Shown: positions 35,901-47,600 of the stretch, piece after piece
How positions within the stretch are numbered: position 1 is the first letter of the stretch
Layout: every line of letters starts with the position of its first letter
Assembly: GCA_021464245.1 (NCBI GenBank)
Contig: JADCRB010000043.1
Span: forward strand, 338,168-402,167
DNA length: 64,000 bases
Origin: Carallia brachiata
Taxonomy: Eukaryota > Streptophyta > Magnoliopsida > Malpighiales > Rhizophoraceae
Direction: 5' to 3'
Translations under genes and position numbers: made by a program
The notes under the pieces: generated by a model
Told to the model about the DNA's origin: nothing
Seen by the model: only the letters and a program-made list of their open reading frames with translations
The model's database searches: none

Positions 35901-37868
35901 TTCCATTTACAACTCCTGTCCCCATCTGCCAACAGCATACAATTAATTTAACGTTGCAGCCAAAATCAATATTACACTGTTGCAAATTGGCACCAAAATA
36001 TTAATTATAACGCTGTAATATTGCAACGGAATAATTAATGTACTCAAACAATGAGTACTAACTATTGTTTGAGGATATTGAGGTGCATAAATGGGTGCTT
36101 GCTGAATATTGCTCCGAATTGTATTGTTGCTTGCAATGTTTTGTGCCAATGGATCAACACAAACTGGAGCCATCCATTGAGGCCTGTACCAATAACAAGC
36201 AGGTAATGAACGACTATATAATTGGACACACTTAAAGAATTATTAAAGGAAGGAATTATATATGTGTTCTTATATATGGTACAACCTTATGCCAAAAATG
36301 CTAATAATAATGTGAAGGGAAAGAGAAAATAATAAAAGAAGGGAAAATAGCTAAAGAAGATGCATAATTGAAGCATGATTGAGGGAATGAACGAAAAAGC
36401 ATACGAGAAAAAATCATTTTGGGATGCATTTTGTGATTGAGCATTAGAGGCATTCATGTTCATCCAGTTGCCGTCGAATTGTGAAGAAAATGTCGACTGA
36501 ACCCCGGCATTTGGTTGAATCAAGCCCACCTGATCATCATCAAGCACAAAATAAGACATGTAATATGGTACTTTACGAGGTGATAATAATAAATCAAACC
36601 AAGTGGCAGATAGACGAGTGTATTCAGCAAACCGTTGTTGGAGGATAGACTGTTGGTAAGGTTGGGGCCATCGAACTAAAGGAGGACCCCATAGTTTGCC
36701 CCACATTTGTGGAACTTTCGACCAGAGGGTCAAAGGCCGAGTATGGATATGGAAGATTTTCCTGATTAGAGTTTGCATGAGCAAGAAAGGATTCACTTTC
36801 CCTCAGTATTTCCCGTTCCAGATGCCCAGATGATGGAAATCAATGTCAAATATGGAAAATTTAAAACCAAAAAGTCAACAGCAATGGAGAAAAAAAGACA
36901 GATTATAATACACATGGAAATAACTAATATTTTTTTACCTCAGAATTAAGGGGTTGAAGATGAAGGTTTCTAGAGGTTTGAAGGTTCTGAGGCTGAAAAC
37001 ATCAAAAGAAGAAAAATTGATAAGGAACATGTCAAGAGGTTTTGCGAGTACTTTAGGGGAAAAAAAAAAAGGCTGAATTTGTGTTGGTTTGATCAATACA
37101 ATAATATACACGGCACAGAAGTATGAAAGAGAAATTTCCATTTTATTGATCGAAATTGATATGTTTATATGATTTGGCATTTCTTATTGCCAGCAATATA
37201 GAAAATTGATGATTCCTATGTGAAAAACAATTTGGATGTACTTAGAAAGACATGTTTTCAACAAAAATCAAACATATATTTTAGGCATGAGTTAAATTAG
37301 GATATAAACGAGTTAATTTTATATTTTATAGTGTATTTACTGTTGTGCTTGATTTATACCCTTATTGGACAATATGGTTTTGGCGTCCCCATGACTGGGG
37401 TACGAGAAGAAGGCTGGGGCATGGTTGTTGCATTAGCAAGTGAAGGATCTGGCATGTTGGTGCTGATTATATCTTCATTTCCCAAGACGCTTGAACTAGC
37501 GTTCAACACATCATTATTTCCGGCCACCGGCTTTTGGTTCTCCTGGTGCTGACCATAAACAAAGATAAAATGATCATCATATTGTTAAAGAAAAATGGAC
37601 TTCAATAACCAAACCACCATAACTAAAGCTTCACAGAGTAGAGGAAAAACATCAATTAAGTACAATATTGTTGCTCTTAGTTACCATTTTTGCGACTCAA
37701 ATTATATATATTCAAATGAATTGTCACACGCACATTTGTGATTTTTGCAGTTAGTTCACTTGCAAAGGCTTCAATAGTGTCACCATGAAGCAGCTGACTA
37801 ACCAAATCATTGTCAATATCGATGTCATCGAAAGAAAAATTTTCATTCCCGGCTGAATTAGACTCCAT
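32914..37868 (-). CDS. Array copy 2: unknown Asn/Gln/Pro/Ser-rich protein, exon 5 acceptor mutated
   Basis: Coding exons (minus): E1 37874-37734 (ATG 37868), E3 37548-37360, E4 36992-36939, E5 36827-36633, E6 36529-36405, E7 36183-36063, E8 35925-35816, E9 35687-35601, E11 35531-35424, E12 35297-35199, E13 35029-34979, E14 34785-34537, E15 33761-33650, E16 33534-33445, E17 33340-33246, E18 33010-32914. E2 and E10 are entirely absent; both are frame-neutral. The E5 acceptor reads CATCT|GGG instead of ..AG|GGG, so E5 is probably skipped, giving 573 aa; if it were kept the length would be 638 aa. No in-frame stop was found in the exons I translated. E17 has four more codons than copy 1. The protein has the same low-complexity layout, ending VYDPAFEKAGL..PDPHLRMLVLNWL. 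Function unknown. Confidence 0.65.
33984..34507. mobile_element. About 525-bp insertion in intron 14 of copy 2, family unknown
   Basis: Copies 1, 3 and 4 read AATGTTAAAGGGAAATT-like sequence straight through this point. In copy 2 AATGTTGAAAGGG (33971-33983) is followed by inserted DNA; AATGTTAAAAGGG recurs at 34171-34183 and host sequence resumes at about 34508. The first part, 33984-34170, is therefore flanked by a 13-bp direct repeat with one mismatch, is relatively GC-rich, and shows neither TIRs nor poly-A. The second part is AT-rich. Confidence 0.55.
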
Positions 37869-37874
37869 CCAATC

Positions 37875-39438
37875 CTAAATATAGAAGACAACAAGAGCAA
37901 CAGTCAAATAATGCCCGAGAATAATAAGTTAGCCGCATAGCAAAACATGACAAGCAAGCATTTCTTCATACGATATTACATGAATGTTTGATGTGTTTTC
38001 AGGTTGAGTAGCTTTGGTTACTGATAGAGATGGCAAATAAGTAGGTTGCCCTTTGGTACTTATAGGTAGGTTTTATTTATATCACATAGACTCATAAAAT
38101 GTCAGGTAATTTATGAGCTCTTTATCTTTTTTTTTTTGAAAAAAAATTTGATGGGTATGAGCTCTTTATCTTGATAATTAAATTTTTTATTATTACGAGA
38201 AAATAGCAAATAGCAAACGCAAATGTAGCATTTGTAAAACATATACTCCCAACAATTTGGTAAACAAAATTTATGGATTGGTGTAGGGGTTTACCATAAA
38301 ACTCTCGACAAACTCCTTTTTTAGTTGCAATTTCTGTAAAAAAATTTTCACCTGCAAGATGAAATCAATCATTTTTTCTGACAATATTGGACGTCGAATC
38401 ATAGATGATAGCACCAAATAAAAATAAATAAGTCACGAGAGAAAAAAAAAATAATAAAGGCAAGAAGAATTCTTTATCCTTCTTAAGTGCCCTTTTATTT
38501 TAATTTTAATTTTTTTAAACTTTTGGGTATCATTTTGTACTCTTAGTAGCTACTTCATAATGACGGAACCCTTATAATTTAAACATAAAATTGACTTCTT
38601 CTATGTGAGGAAGTCTATTGACTATGCTGAGTTCAAGTGCTGAATTTCTAACGTGGACAAGGCTTTCCAAGTGAGAACCATTTATTAAACATGAAAACTT
38701 ATGAGTGATGATGTAATGATTGTTTTGAACATATAATCCGCGTGGACAAGAGCTTGGGGAAAGCTAGTCTCACCATAAAAAGAACTTGAGAAATTTAATC
38801 ATAGATTGAGCAAGCTCACTGGATTTGCTCCACAATAAAACGCAAAAAAGAAAAAAAAAATTTTTGAATTAATTAACTCAGACTAACATTCAAACTTTAG
38901 ATTTTTAGTTTCAGAGACACCAAAATAATCAAAAAGAAATAACATTTTCATCAACAGGACTGATTTCTTGACTCTCTTACATCCTTGGTAAAACTTGACT
39001 TGACTAATCACAAAAAAAAGAAAAAAGAAAAAGAAAGTGCTAGGGTGTCATACAAGGGCTAAGTCGTCTAAAGTCGGCTATCTATGACATGAGTATGTAG
39101 ATTTGATATACACACAATTTTATATAAACAAGATCAAACGAATTTCAGCCTATCAAGGATTCATTTTTTTTGATAAAAGCCAAAATCAAGTAGAAAAGAT
39201 GTTTATGAAAAGTTGAAGACTGAGGAGAAGCATAGATTCATAATGAAGAAGTGAGATCTGTCAATTTTATTAGCAAATCCCCAACAAATCCTAGCGAAAA
39301 CCATGTGGGTCAAAATTAGAAAAGAATAAATCAAGCAAAAAAAAAAAAAAAAAAGACAGATGCACAATTAAAATGAACAAAAATGATGTAGTGTGAAAAA
39401 AATAAACAACTGAACCCATTTTTCAAGACTATTTTCAC
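37875..39438 (-). other. 5' leader intron of array copy 2
   Basis: Runs from the donor ATCAAAG|GTGAAAAT (exon end 39439) to the acceptor TTTAG|GATTGGATGG before 37874. Homologous to 27196-28733 and 50004-56457. No gene inside. Confidence 0.55.
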
Positions 39439-39638
39439 CTTTGATCTTGATGCCCTCTGGTTGGTATTGATTGATAGGAACAAGAAGACGGAACAAGAAG
39501 AAGCTACCTCGTTGAAGGAGCCAGAAAATGTTTGGAAAAAGATAGAAGAGAATATGGTTGTGATATTACCTATCAGGGGAGTGTTAAGATAAGAATGGGG
39601 GGTAGACAATGTAGTAATTGTAACAGGAAGGAGACATT

Positions 39639-39646
39639 ATTTATAG
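39639..39646 (-). promoter_or_regulatory. TATA box of array copy 2
   Basis: The minus strand reads GACTCTATAAATAATG, aligned with the boxes of copies 1 and 3. Transcription should start near 39610, so the ATG at 39609 that opens an in-frame extension lies at the start site itself and is unlikely to be used. Confidence 0.6.
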
Positions 39647-41162
39647 AGTCGACTTAATATGTGTCGATCCTAAATATTAATTTAAGTAGTTACTAACTTT
39701 ATTTGTTAAGAGTGTAATTGAAAGTTTAACTCTCACCACATTTCGTCCTCTTTCTTTTTATATGGGTTTAATCCTTTTCCAAGATTTAAAAAAAAAAGAA
39801 ATATATATATATATATATATAATTTGTGTCGCCAAATGAAAGGCATTTTGACTGCTACAATTTTGACATTGCCATCTTTTTATGTATCTTAAAAGATAAT
39901 CTTTAATGCTTGCATGTGCTAAAAATGGGGAGGGAAAAGAAAAGGAACTCAACTAACTGTGGGTTTATTGATCCCAAGTTATGCAAACATCGTTAAACAA
40001 ATTACTTGTAATGGTGAAGTAAGAATATATTTTCACATTAATAATACGTACAACGAAGAACGTGTGTATTGAAACGCAACATAAATACGAAAGAGATAGT
40101 TCCCGCTAAATATTATTTGTTTAGAGATAAAAAAAATTGTATTTAATGATTGTAAAATTTTAAGAACACACGCAACTTGTTGCAATATTCTTTATTAAAT
40201 GCTCAACATATCCTTCCAGTATTTTTCTCGTGCAAAAGTATTATTTACTGTTTTGAACACATGTAGATAAAATAATTATATTTTCAACTAAAAAATGAAT
40301 GTTCATACTATTAAAAATTCTCTTATAAAAAATATTTTGCAAAAGGAAATTGAAATAAAATTTACACTAGTGACATTTCTTTGTTTTTCTTTGACGTCAC
40401 ACTAGTGACATTTCGTTGCAAATTAATTAAGGTCTTCTTATGGGGGACTTATTTACAATGGAGGACTTTGTTTCACCTTACTGTGGGCTAGGTTGCACCA
40501 GATCCTGAAATCATTCTACATTTTTACTTCACTAACATAAAGGGATTTTTTTTTCCTTCTCTACAAATTCATATGATACTTTTCGACCAATTTTAAGTAA
40601 AAACGAACCATAAAAAATTCCTTTTGCTCATCTTTTCGAGGTTTTCCTGTTTTTCACAAGGAAATCTTATAAAGTAAAATTTTATGAAGTACGCGTAAAT
40701 ATATTGTGATATAAATTGTTGAGTAATTAATTTTTTTTAAAAAAATAAATTATTAATTATCATTTGACAAAAAAAAATCCTCTATTTTATTTCTCGTAAA
40801 AGTGAACTACGAACAAAAATGAGCAGAGGGGACTTGGAAAAATTCCAAATGATTGAAACGGAAGTGCCACTTGTTTGTTGTGTTGCATGATACCTACAAA
40901 GAACAAAGTCAAAGGTGTCAATGGTACTTAATTTACTTGTCAACGTCTCCCGTGTTTTAAAGTGGTTAAATAAATTTTATTACAAAATTGAATTTTATAT
41001 AATAATAAAATAATTCTAATATTTATTTAAAGATATTTAATATATTTTTTTATTTTAATATTTAACAGTCTATATTATTTTTTTATTATCTAAAGATTAT
41101 AATTTAGGATTTTTTTAAAGATAAAAAAGAAAAAGTGTTAATTGGACAAAAAAAAATATATA

Positions 41163-41201
<39 letters not shown>
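41163..41201. repeat. (TTA)n microsatellite
   Basis: About 13 TTA units in the spacer upstream of copy 2. Confidence 0.9.
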
Positions 41202-41203
<2 letters not shown>

Positions 41204-41468
41204 TTTTTATTTTTTTATATTTTTTTTTTATTTTTGCAGTTGCTTACAGAATCTGAAGTCTTTGTTGGCCTTGATACGCACTCTTGCGTGATAGGCTAAC
41301 TGTTTGAAACCAAAGCTCCTGTTCTTTGCTGACTTGTCAGAGAATGCATTGACCTCTTCTTTTTCTGTTTCACTTCTTGTTTCCAAAGGAAGGCCTTCAA
41401 AATTAATGGAACAAATCCAACATTTACTCCTAATACTTACTTTAGAACACGAGAAAAGTCCTCTCCTT

Positions 41469-41938
41469 TATTGTTGTAAAAATCGGACCAGACCGACCAG
41501 TCTGATCGGTTGAATTGATGATCGGCAGGTAATTCGGTCCGATTCAAGGTAAAAATTAAATGAAACTCGAACCGGTTAGAACCGATCAAAACCGATTAAG
41601 AACCGATAAAAATCGGACCAGTCCAACTGGTTCAAGTAAAATATAAAAATTCAAAAATTTTAATTTGATCTCAAAATTTGTTTAAATTATAATTTGAGTT
41701 CCAAGTTTATTAAAATTTTCAATTTAGTCCTAAATTTATCAAAATTTTCAATTTAATCCTTAAAACTAAAAAAATTAATATTTAATTACTATATATATAT
41801 ATTATTTATTTAAATTAATTTTATAAATATTTAAATTATTAAATACCGGTTCAAATACTTGTTCGACCGGTTCAACTGGTTGAATATTGACCCACTAATA
41901 TTATCTGTTCGATATCCAGTCCGGTTCTGACACCCTTA
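41469..41938. mobile_element. hAT-like non-autonomous element, 470 bp
   Basis: Flanked by 8-bp repeats CTCTCCTT (41461-41468) and CTCTGCTT (41939-41946). The ends TATTGTTGTAAAAATCGGACC and, on the other strand, TAAGGGTGTCAGAACCGGACT are imperfect inverted repeats. Both halves are rich in ACCGGTTC/GAACCGGT words. The unit upstream of copy 1 has a short uninterrupted TCCTCTACTTACACAC here, an empty site. Confidence 0.7.
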
Positions 41939-43393
41939 CTCTGCTTACACACATACATTTTTTATGTGTGGTGGGCTAATTTGAGTAAGGTTTAATGTTA
42001 ATTATTGGGATTATGGACTCATCATTTTGAAGATTTTTTTTTTTGACCTACGTCTGTTCATTTATAATAATTAAAAATAGAAAAATATTCAAGTTGTGTC
42101 TATTTGTTATATCACCGTAATAAAACAATTCTTACTTCTGCAGCATATTTTCAATGGAAGTAAAGTTTAATAATAATATTAGAATAAAAGTTGGTGAGCT
42201 AGGAATTTTGTCCGGACAACCATACAACAACTAGTCAAAAAAAACCTTTTGAATTTTTCCTTTTAAAAATACACAAATTTTAAAGTAACATCATATATGT
42301 TTAAAATACTAAGTATTATCTAAATTTTAGTTAAAAATAAAAAAATCTGCCGGGACATGGCCGGAACCCCATGTAACGACACTCATAATATTATGCCTAA
42401 ATAGACACAATCTTTATTAATCTTCGTTCTTCATTTTGTCCCTTTTACTTTCCATGGCTAAACCTTTATGAGAAATATTTAATTGAATTCTTTAGGTATG
42501 ATTAAATTAAAATTAAAATGATATAAATCGTTAAATAATTAAATTTTAACAAATAATTTATTAAATATTAGTAAATAATTTACATAATTATTTTGGTGTT
42601 ATCTAAAATAAAGTCAACTTGCTTAACCTTCGTAAGTTTAATAATTCCTTAATTCCTTCTTTTGACCTTTTGTTTAATTGGAAAAGTTACGTAATATATA
42701 TATAAATAATTATAAAATTGATATATAAAATTTAAATTACTAAATTGTAATAAATATATTAAACTTAAAAAAATAAATAAATTATTAAATAAATTATATA
42801 TTTTTTATATATTATACAATATAATACGTATTTATATAATTTTGCCGTTATTTAATTTGATCGGCTGTATGCAAGACAAAGAACCAATGATATCCGTAAA
42901 CATCAGGTCCTACTTTTTCTTGGATTCATAAATCCTGATAATAAAGGCCATGACGGCAGCAGCATATGAATCAAGGTAAAGACATGGATACGGTTAATAG
43001 CCAAGAAAAAAAGAAGTCATGACAAAAACACTACCAGTGACCACTGTAATAAAACGACGAATAAATTAAAAGGAACGTTTTGAAATTTTAGTATATTATA
43101 ATTTAGACGCTAACATTTGAAATATTGTAATTTAAGTCCAATACTTAAAAATTCATACAAAATGAGATTCTTTTTTTATTTTGATCAAGGCAGATTGAGG
43201 GAACATATGATTCATAAATTTCACTAAAAATTTTATATTTTGTATTTACACTATTACTGGTAGAAAATTGTTGTATACACGCCATAATTGCCTTACACAC
43301 GCACAAAAAAAATACTTTGTGAGGGCCCTACTTGTGTATTGTTAAGTGGATACATGGAGGCAATTTTACCGTGTGAAAAACAATACCCTTAAC

Positions 43394-43586
43394 TAGTGAG
43401 CGCTAGTACAAGTGGTAGGGGTTCGTCATCGCTTAATCAGAAGTTTCGAATTCGAGTTTCTGGGAATGCAGTTGCGTTAAATACTCATTGGAAGATTTTT
43501 ACCGCCATTCGGAGTCCTACCCGGGTTGATCTAGTTTAATTAGTCTATTAGACTAGATACTGAGCAATTTTAAAAAAAAAAAAAAA
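43394..43586 (+). mobile_element. tRNA-derived SINE with poly-A tail
   Basis: The insert begins TAGTGAGCGCTAGTACAAGT, GGTAGGGG (A-box-like TAGTACAAGTGG) and about 40 bases later has TTTCGAATTCGAG (B-box-like TTCGAATTC). It ends in about 17 A residues. A direct repeat AACAATACCCTTA flanks it (about 43379-43391 and 43587-43599). The matching place in the previous unit (near 31810) reads AACATTATCCTTACCAG with no insert. This meets all criteria of a SINE. Confidence 0.8.
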
Positions 43587-44652
43587 AACAATACCCTTAC
43601 CAGGAATAAGCGAGCATCCTTATATTTTTTGAACAAGCGAGCATCCTTATTAATCGAAAAATGATACGCAGTGGTGAAGTCAACGCATGTGGAAGTAGAG
43701 ATAATGACAGTTGCATTCAAGAAAGGTTTGCAATTGACGTAAGTAGAAGATGCCTGCTGCCCGTTCACACCGAGAAATGAAATTTTTTTTTTGGCCAGCA
43801 GAAATGAAAATTTTCAAATGAAAATTATTTGCTTTGACATTACGTTCATTGACCCACTATCAATTTTTCTATTGCAAATTTTCTTTTTTTTTTTCTTTTC
43901 TTTCTTTTATGGTAAATGTATCATTTAACTAGCTTTCGCGTTGTTGTTAGAGTTTTAAATATATTCCATTTCGAAACTTTATTCAACAATTTAATTTTTT
44001 GAATTGAATGATTTATGAAAATAGTATTAGACTTTTATAACTCATAAATTATTTGTTTAAATTACACATTACTTCACACTTAATTATAAATTTTTACAAA
44101 TAAGATGAATTTGACGTTTATTCATACTTTTAGATTAATAAACTTTTAAGTGTGGAAAATATGTTAAAATTTAATATATAATTTATTATAAAATGTCAGC
44201 CAAGAACTTAAATTTTTAATTTACATTATTTCAAGACACATTAATCCCTCGATACTTGAATTGGATGATCTTGAAGGCACATGCCCCACTATCACAGTAA
44301 TATTAAATTAAATCGTCCCGGATCAACATGAAAATGAAGTTAATTTTCTCGCCAATTGCACTAATCATTGTTGGTCGCAAATTATCTCAACACTATATAA
44401 GAGATTGGAAATATATATAAGAGAGTTGTGAATATAAAAGAACTTCACAACGCATCTTAACATTAGATAGTAATAAATTAATTATGTAATTTATTTATTA
44501 ACTTGTAAAAGTTCATCTTTTTTTTTATTTTAATTATCTAACGATATATATTACTTTGTTGCTATTTAAATATTTCTACTTACATACTATTTCCCATTAA
44601 GAAAAGCAAAGGAAAAAGTTAAAGACAATTACACATGGGAATTACATAGTAA

Positions 44653-47600
44653 TTACAGCCAATTCAAAACAAACATCCGGAGATGCGGGTCGGGCGAAAG
44701 ACCGGCCTTTTCGAAAGCCGGATCATATACTCCAGTATTCTTGAACACCCTGCAAAGAAAATGTTTCCTTCCAAATTAATTTATTCTCCAACGTCAAGGT
44801 AATACTATATAGTATCAGTATACCTTAAGGAGAACACATATAATCATACACTAACATAACTTCCGTACTTCTAATACAACTAGTTGAGATATTCTACTGA
44901 GTACTTTTAATTTGTTTTAGAGTTTTAATTACTCTATTTTTCTTATAAAAAAAAAAAAAAAAGCAGTATTCTCATGAAAAATCAGAAAGGGACCTGGGTT
45001 TGGGAGCATTGGCAGCGGTAGGGGTTCCTTCGTCTGCTGGAAGGTCATATGCCGGCACCTCCTCTGGGGTTGTGCACAACTTCTTCCTCTATATATAGCA
45101 GATGAAAGAAGAAGGAGAAAAAAAAAAAAAGTAGTGAGTACTTTATTACCAATTTTCTTCAGCAAATTATTGGTAAAACACTTAATTGAGCTTGACCTTC
45201 GAGTGTCCTGATGATGAAGAAGATTCCGTGTCCTCAGATTCCGGTCGGCTTCTTCTCCGACTGGGTCCGACACTGACAGTTGCATTCTGACGGAAAACAA
45301 TTTGCATCAAGTGGTCAGAGTAATTAAACGTTGGACCTGGTGTCGTCTACATATCAAATATACAAACGTAAAAGATGGAAAGGAAAATTTATTGGGATTC
45401 AATTGGTCAGAATTAAAAAGCACTCTGACCATCTGCCGTTTCCCAGATATATGGAGAAGAAAAAAAAAAAAGGAAAAAGATGATCTTTTGTAGAGCAATC
45501 AAGAAAACATGTACCGTTTGATTTATGTCTGCATTCAACAGGCTTTCCTGGGATGTGTCCGGTATAGAACTGTTGCCATTTCTTCTTGTTGCGTTCAGTG
45601 CTCCGTCAGATTCCTGAGCCTGCTGCCTGTATGTAGAACCACAGGTTAGATGGTTTACTTCCTTGTTTCTTCTTCTTCTTTTTTTTTTTTTTTAAAAAAA
45701 GGAAAATCCCAAATGTTGAATGTCTAAATTCAGTAAGAACGTAAATTAAAATTTTCAATCACAAGAGCTGAAAAAAAGAAAACAAATTTTCTTTTTCTAA
45801 TCGTTTATAGATTTGAATTCTAAGAAAAAAAACATGTACATGCAAAAAATGATAAAGGGAAATTACATCCAAATTAGGTACCAAGGAGAGTTAGAAGAGT
45901 TCGACCTTGGTGGCACGGAGTTCTCTGGATGTGACTCAGCAACAGCCCCGGGGGTCACGGAAGCGTTAAGAATTTTTCCTTGCGAAGAAGGAATTTGGGT
46001 CCTGAGAATATTCATTCAGAGTCATTCACAAACATTATATATTTAAATGTTTTGATCTAATCAATTAAGATATACAATGATATATAGATTGGATACCCAG
46101 GCAACCCTGATGATGATACAGGTGGAATGTAGCTACTATGTTGTGGACCGATTCGGATTGGACCGCCCAAATTCATCTGCTTCACTTGATTAAGTCCACC
46201 CCTTGAATTGTGGCCCCTGAAATTTTTGTTCACAATATTATGCTTAGAAACAATATCTGGGCATAACAAGTACTGAGCAAAGTTGGAACTAGTTATCAAT
46301 ATATTGACACTGGATCAATGGTTAAAGGTAACCAGTGATCCAGAATATAATGAAGAATAAGGCAACATAGAGCCTGGCTGCTGGGGATTGGCTGACGAAA
46401 AAAAAAATGTTTTTTTAAAAAAAGATTCCACACTCACATAGGACGGTAGGTTTGTAGATCAAGCAAGCTTGGCATGCTCTGGATTTGCTGACGACGGCGA
46501 TGATGCAACGGTTGAGTTCTGATGTTCAAAAAAGAGGGAAAAAAAAGACAAATTTAAACAGAAGAAAAGGTTTTGTTACTGAAACAATAGATTGATTGTG
46601 ATTATATTGCTTAAATTAAATGCCATCTGAAATAAAGCAACATTTATACGAATGAAAAAATGGGTAAAAAGCTGAGATACACTGAAGTTGAAGGCAGCAC
46701 AGAATTAGGATCGGGCAATGAAGAATTGGGATGCTGGAAATTAAGCACCCCATGAGTCCCATGGGAGTGATAAGGTGTTCTAAGTTCAAAACAATAAATA
46801 AATGAATAAACTTCAGTTATTTATACTTAATCTAATCTACAAAAAATTGCACATTTTATATGATTAATTTGGCAATATAACACATGACATTACCGAAACC
46901 GAATTTTCTACATACCTTAATGACATTGAGGATGGCCCCGGCAGGTTGGCATTAAATCCTTGCGGATTGTATACATTGGACACCATATGGTTCTGATAAT
47001 TTTGATTTGTGAAGTGCTGGGGCCTGTAAACACAAGATTAATTACTTCCCTGTTCCAATGCATGCCAATAATAATGACATGATACAGTTTTTGAGCAAAA
47101 CACAAACCAAGGTTGCATAGAATGTCCAAACAGCGCCGATTCGTTATAATTTGGAGCATATGTGTTTGGCATTCCGGGGATTTGATTGTGACCCGGCATT
47201 CCGTTATACAAGTATTGGGTCCTCCTGAATTATCAGAAGCACTTGTTAGAAACGTGCTATTAATTATTATGCTTAAGTAAAATTGCTGGAAAAAAAAAAA
47301 AAGAAATCTTAGTGGCTTACCCCACAGGCATCGAAGGTCCTGGTATCATTGAGTTGGCACTTCGAGGATGAATTATATTCGATGCCATAAATTGGTTTTG
47401 TTGGGGCCTAAATTCAAAATTTACAAAATCAATATGCAGATTATGAGTTTGAATTTATAATATCTCTAGTAGCGTGGTTCAAGGACAAGAAAATAACAAC
47501 TTTATTCAATTCAAAATATCAAAACCAAATTGATACCCAAATGGAGGCAAAGGCCTATAAGAATAACTGTTGCTAATAGGAACCCAATTTGGTTGTTGTT

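Larger units (their letters stand above)
39650..44650. other. Intergenic part of array unit between copies 2 and 3
   Basis: Homologous to 28930-32910 with added insertions: a (TTA)n run, a hAT-like element and a SINE, all listed. No gene seen; the open frame 41304-41513 spans an insertion junction. Confidence 0.5.

Noticed and set aside
39331..39609. N-terminal extension of copy 2 (and 56645 in copy 3) from an ATG in the leader exon, in frame through the splice junction
   Set aside because: The ATGs lie at or upstream of the transcription start expected from the TATA boxes (39639-39646, 56647-56654), and copy 1 has a stop in the same frame, so the internal start at 37868/49997/27189 is preferred.
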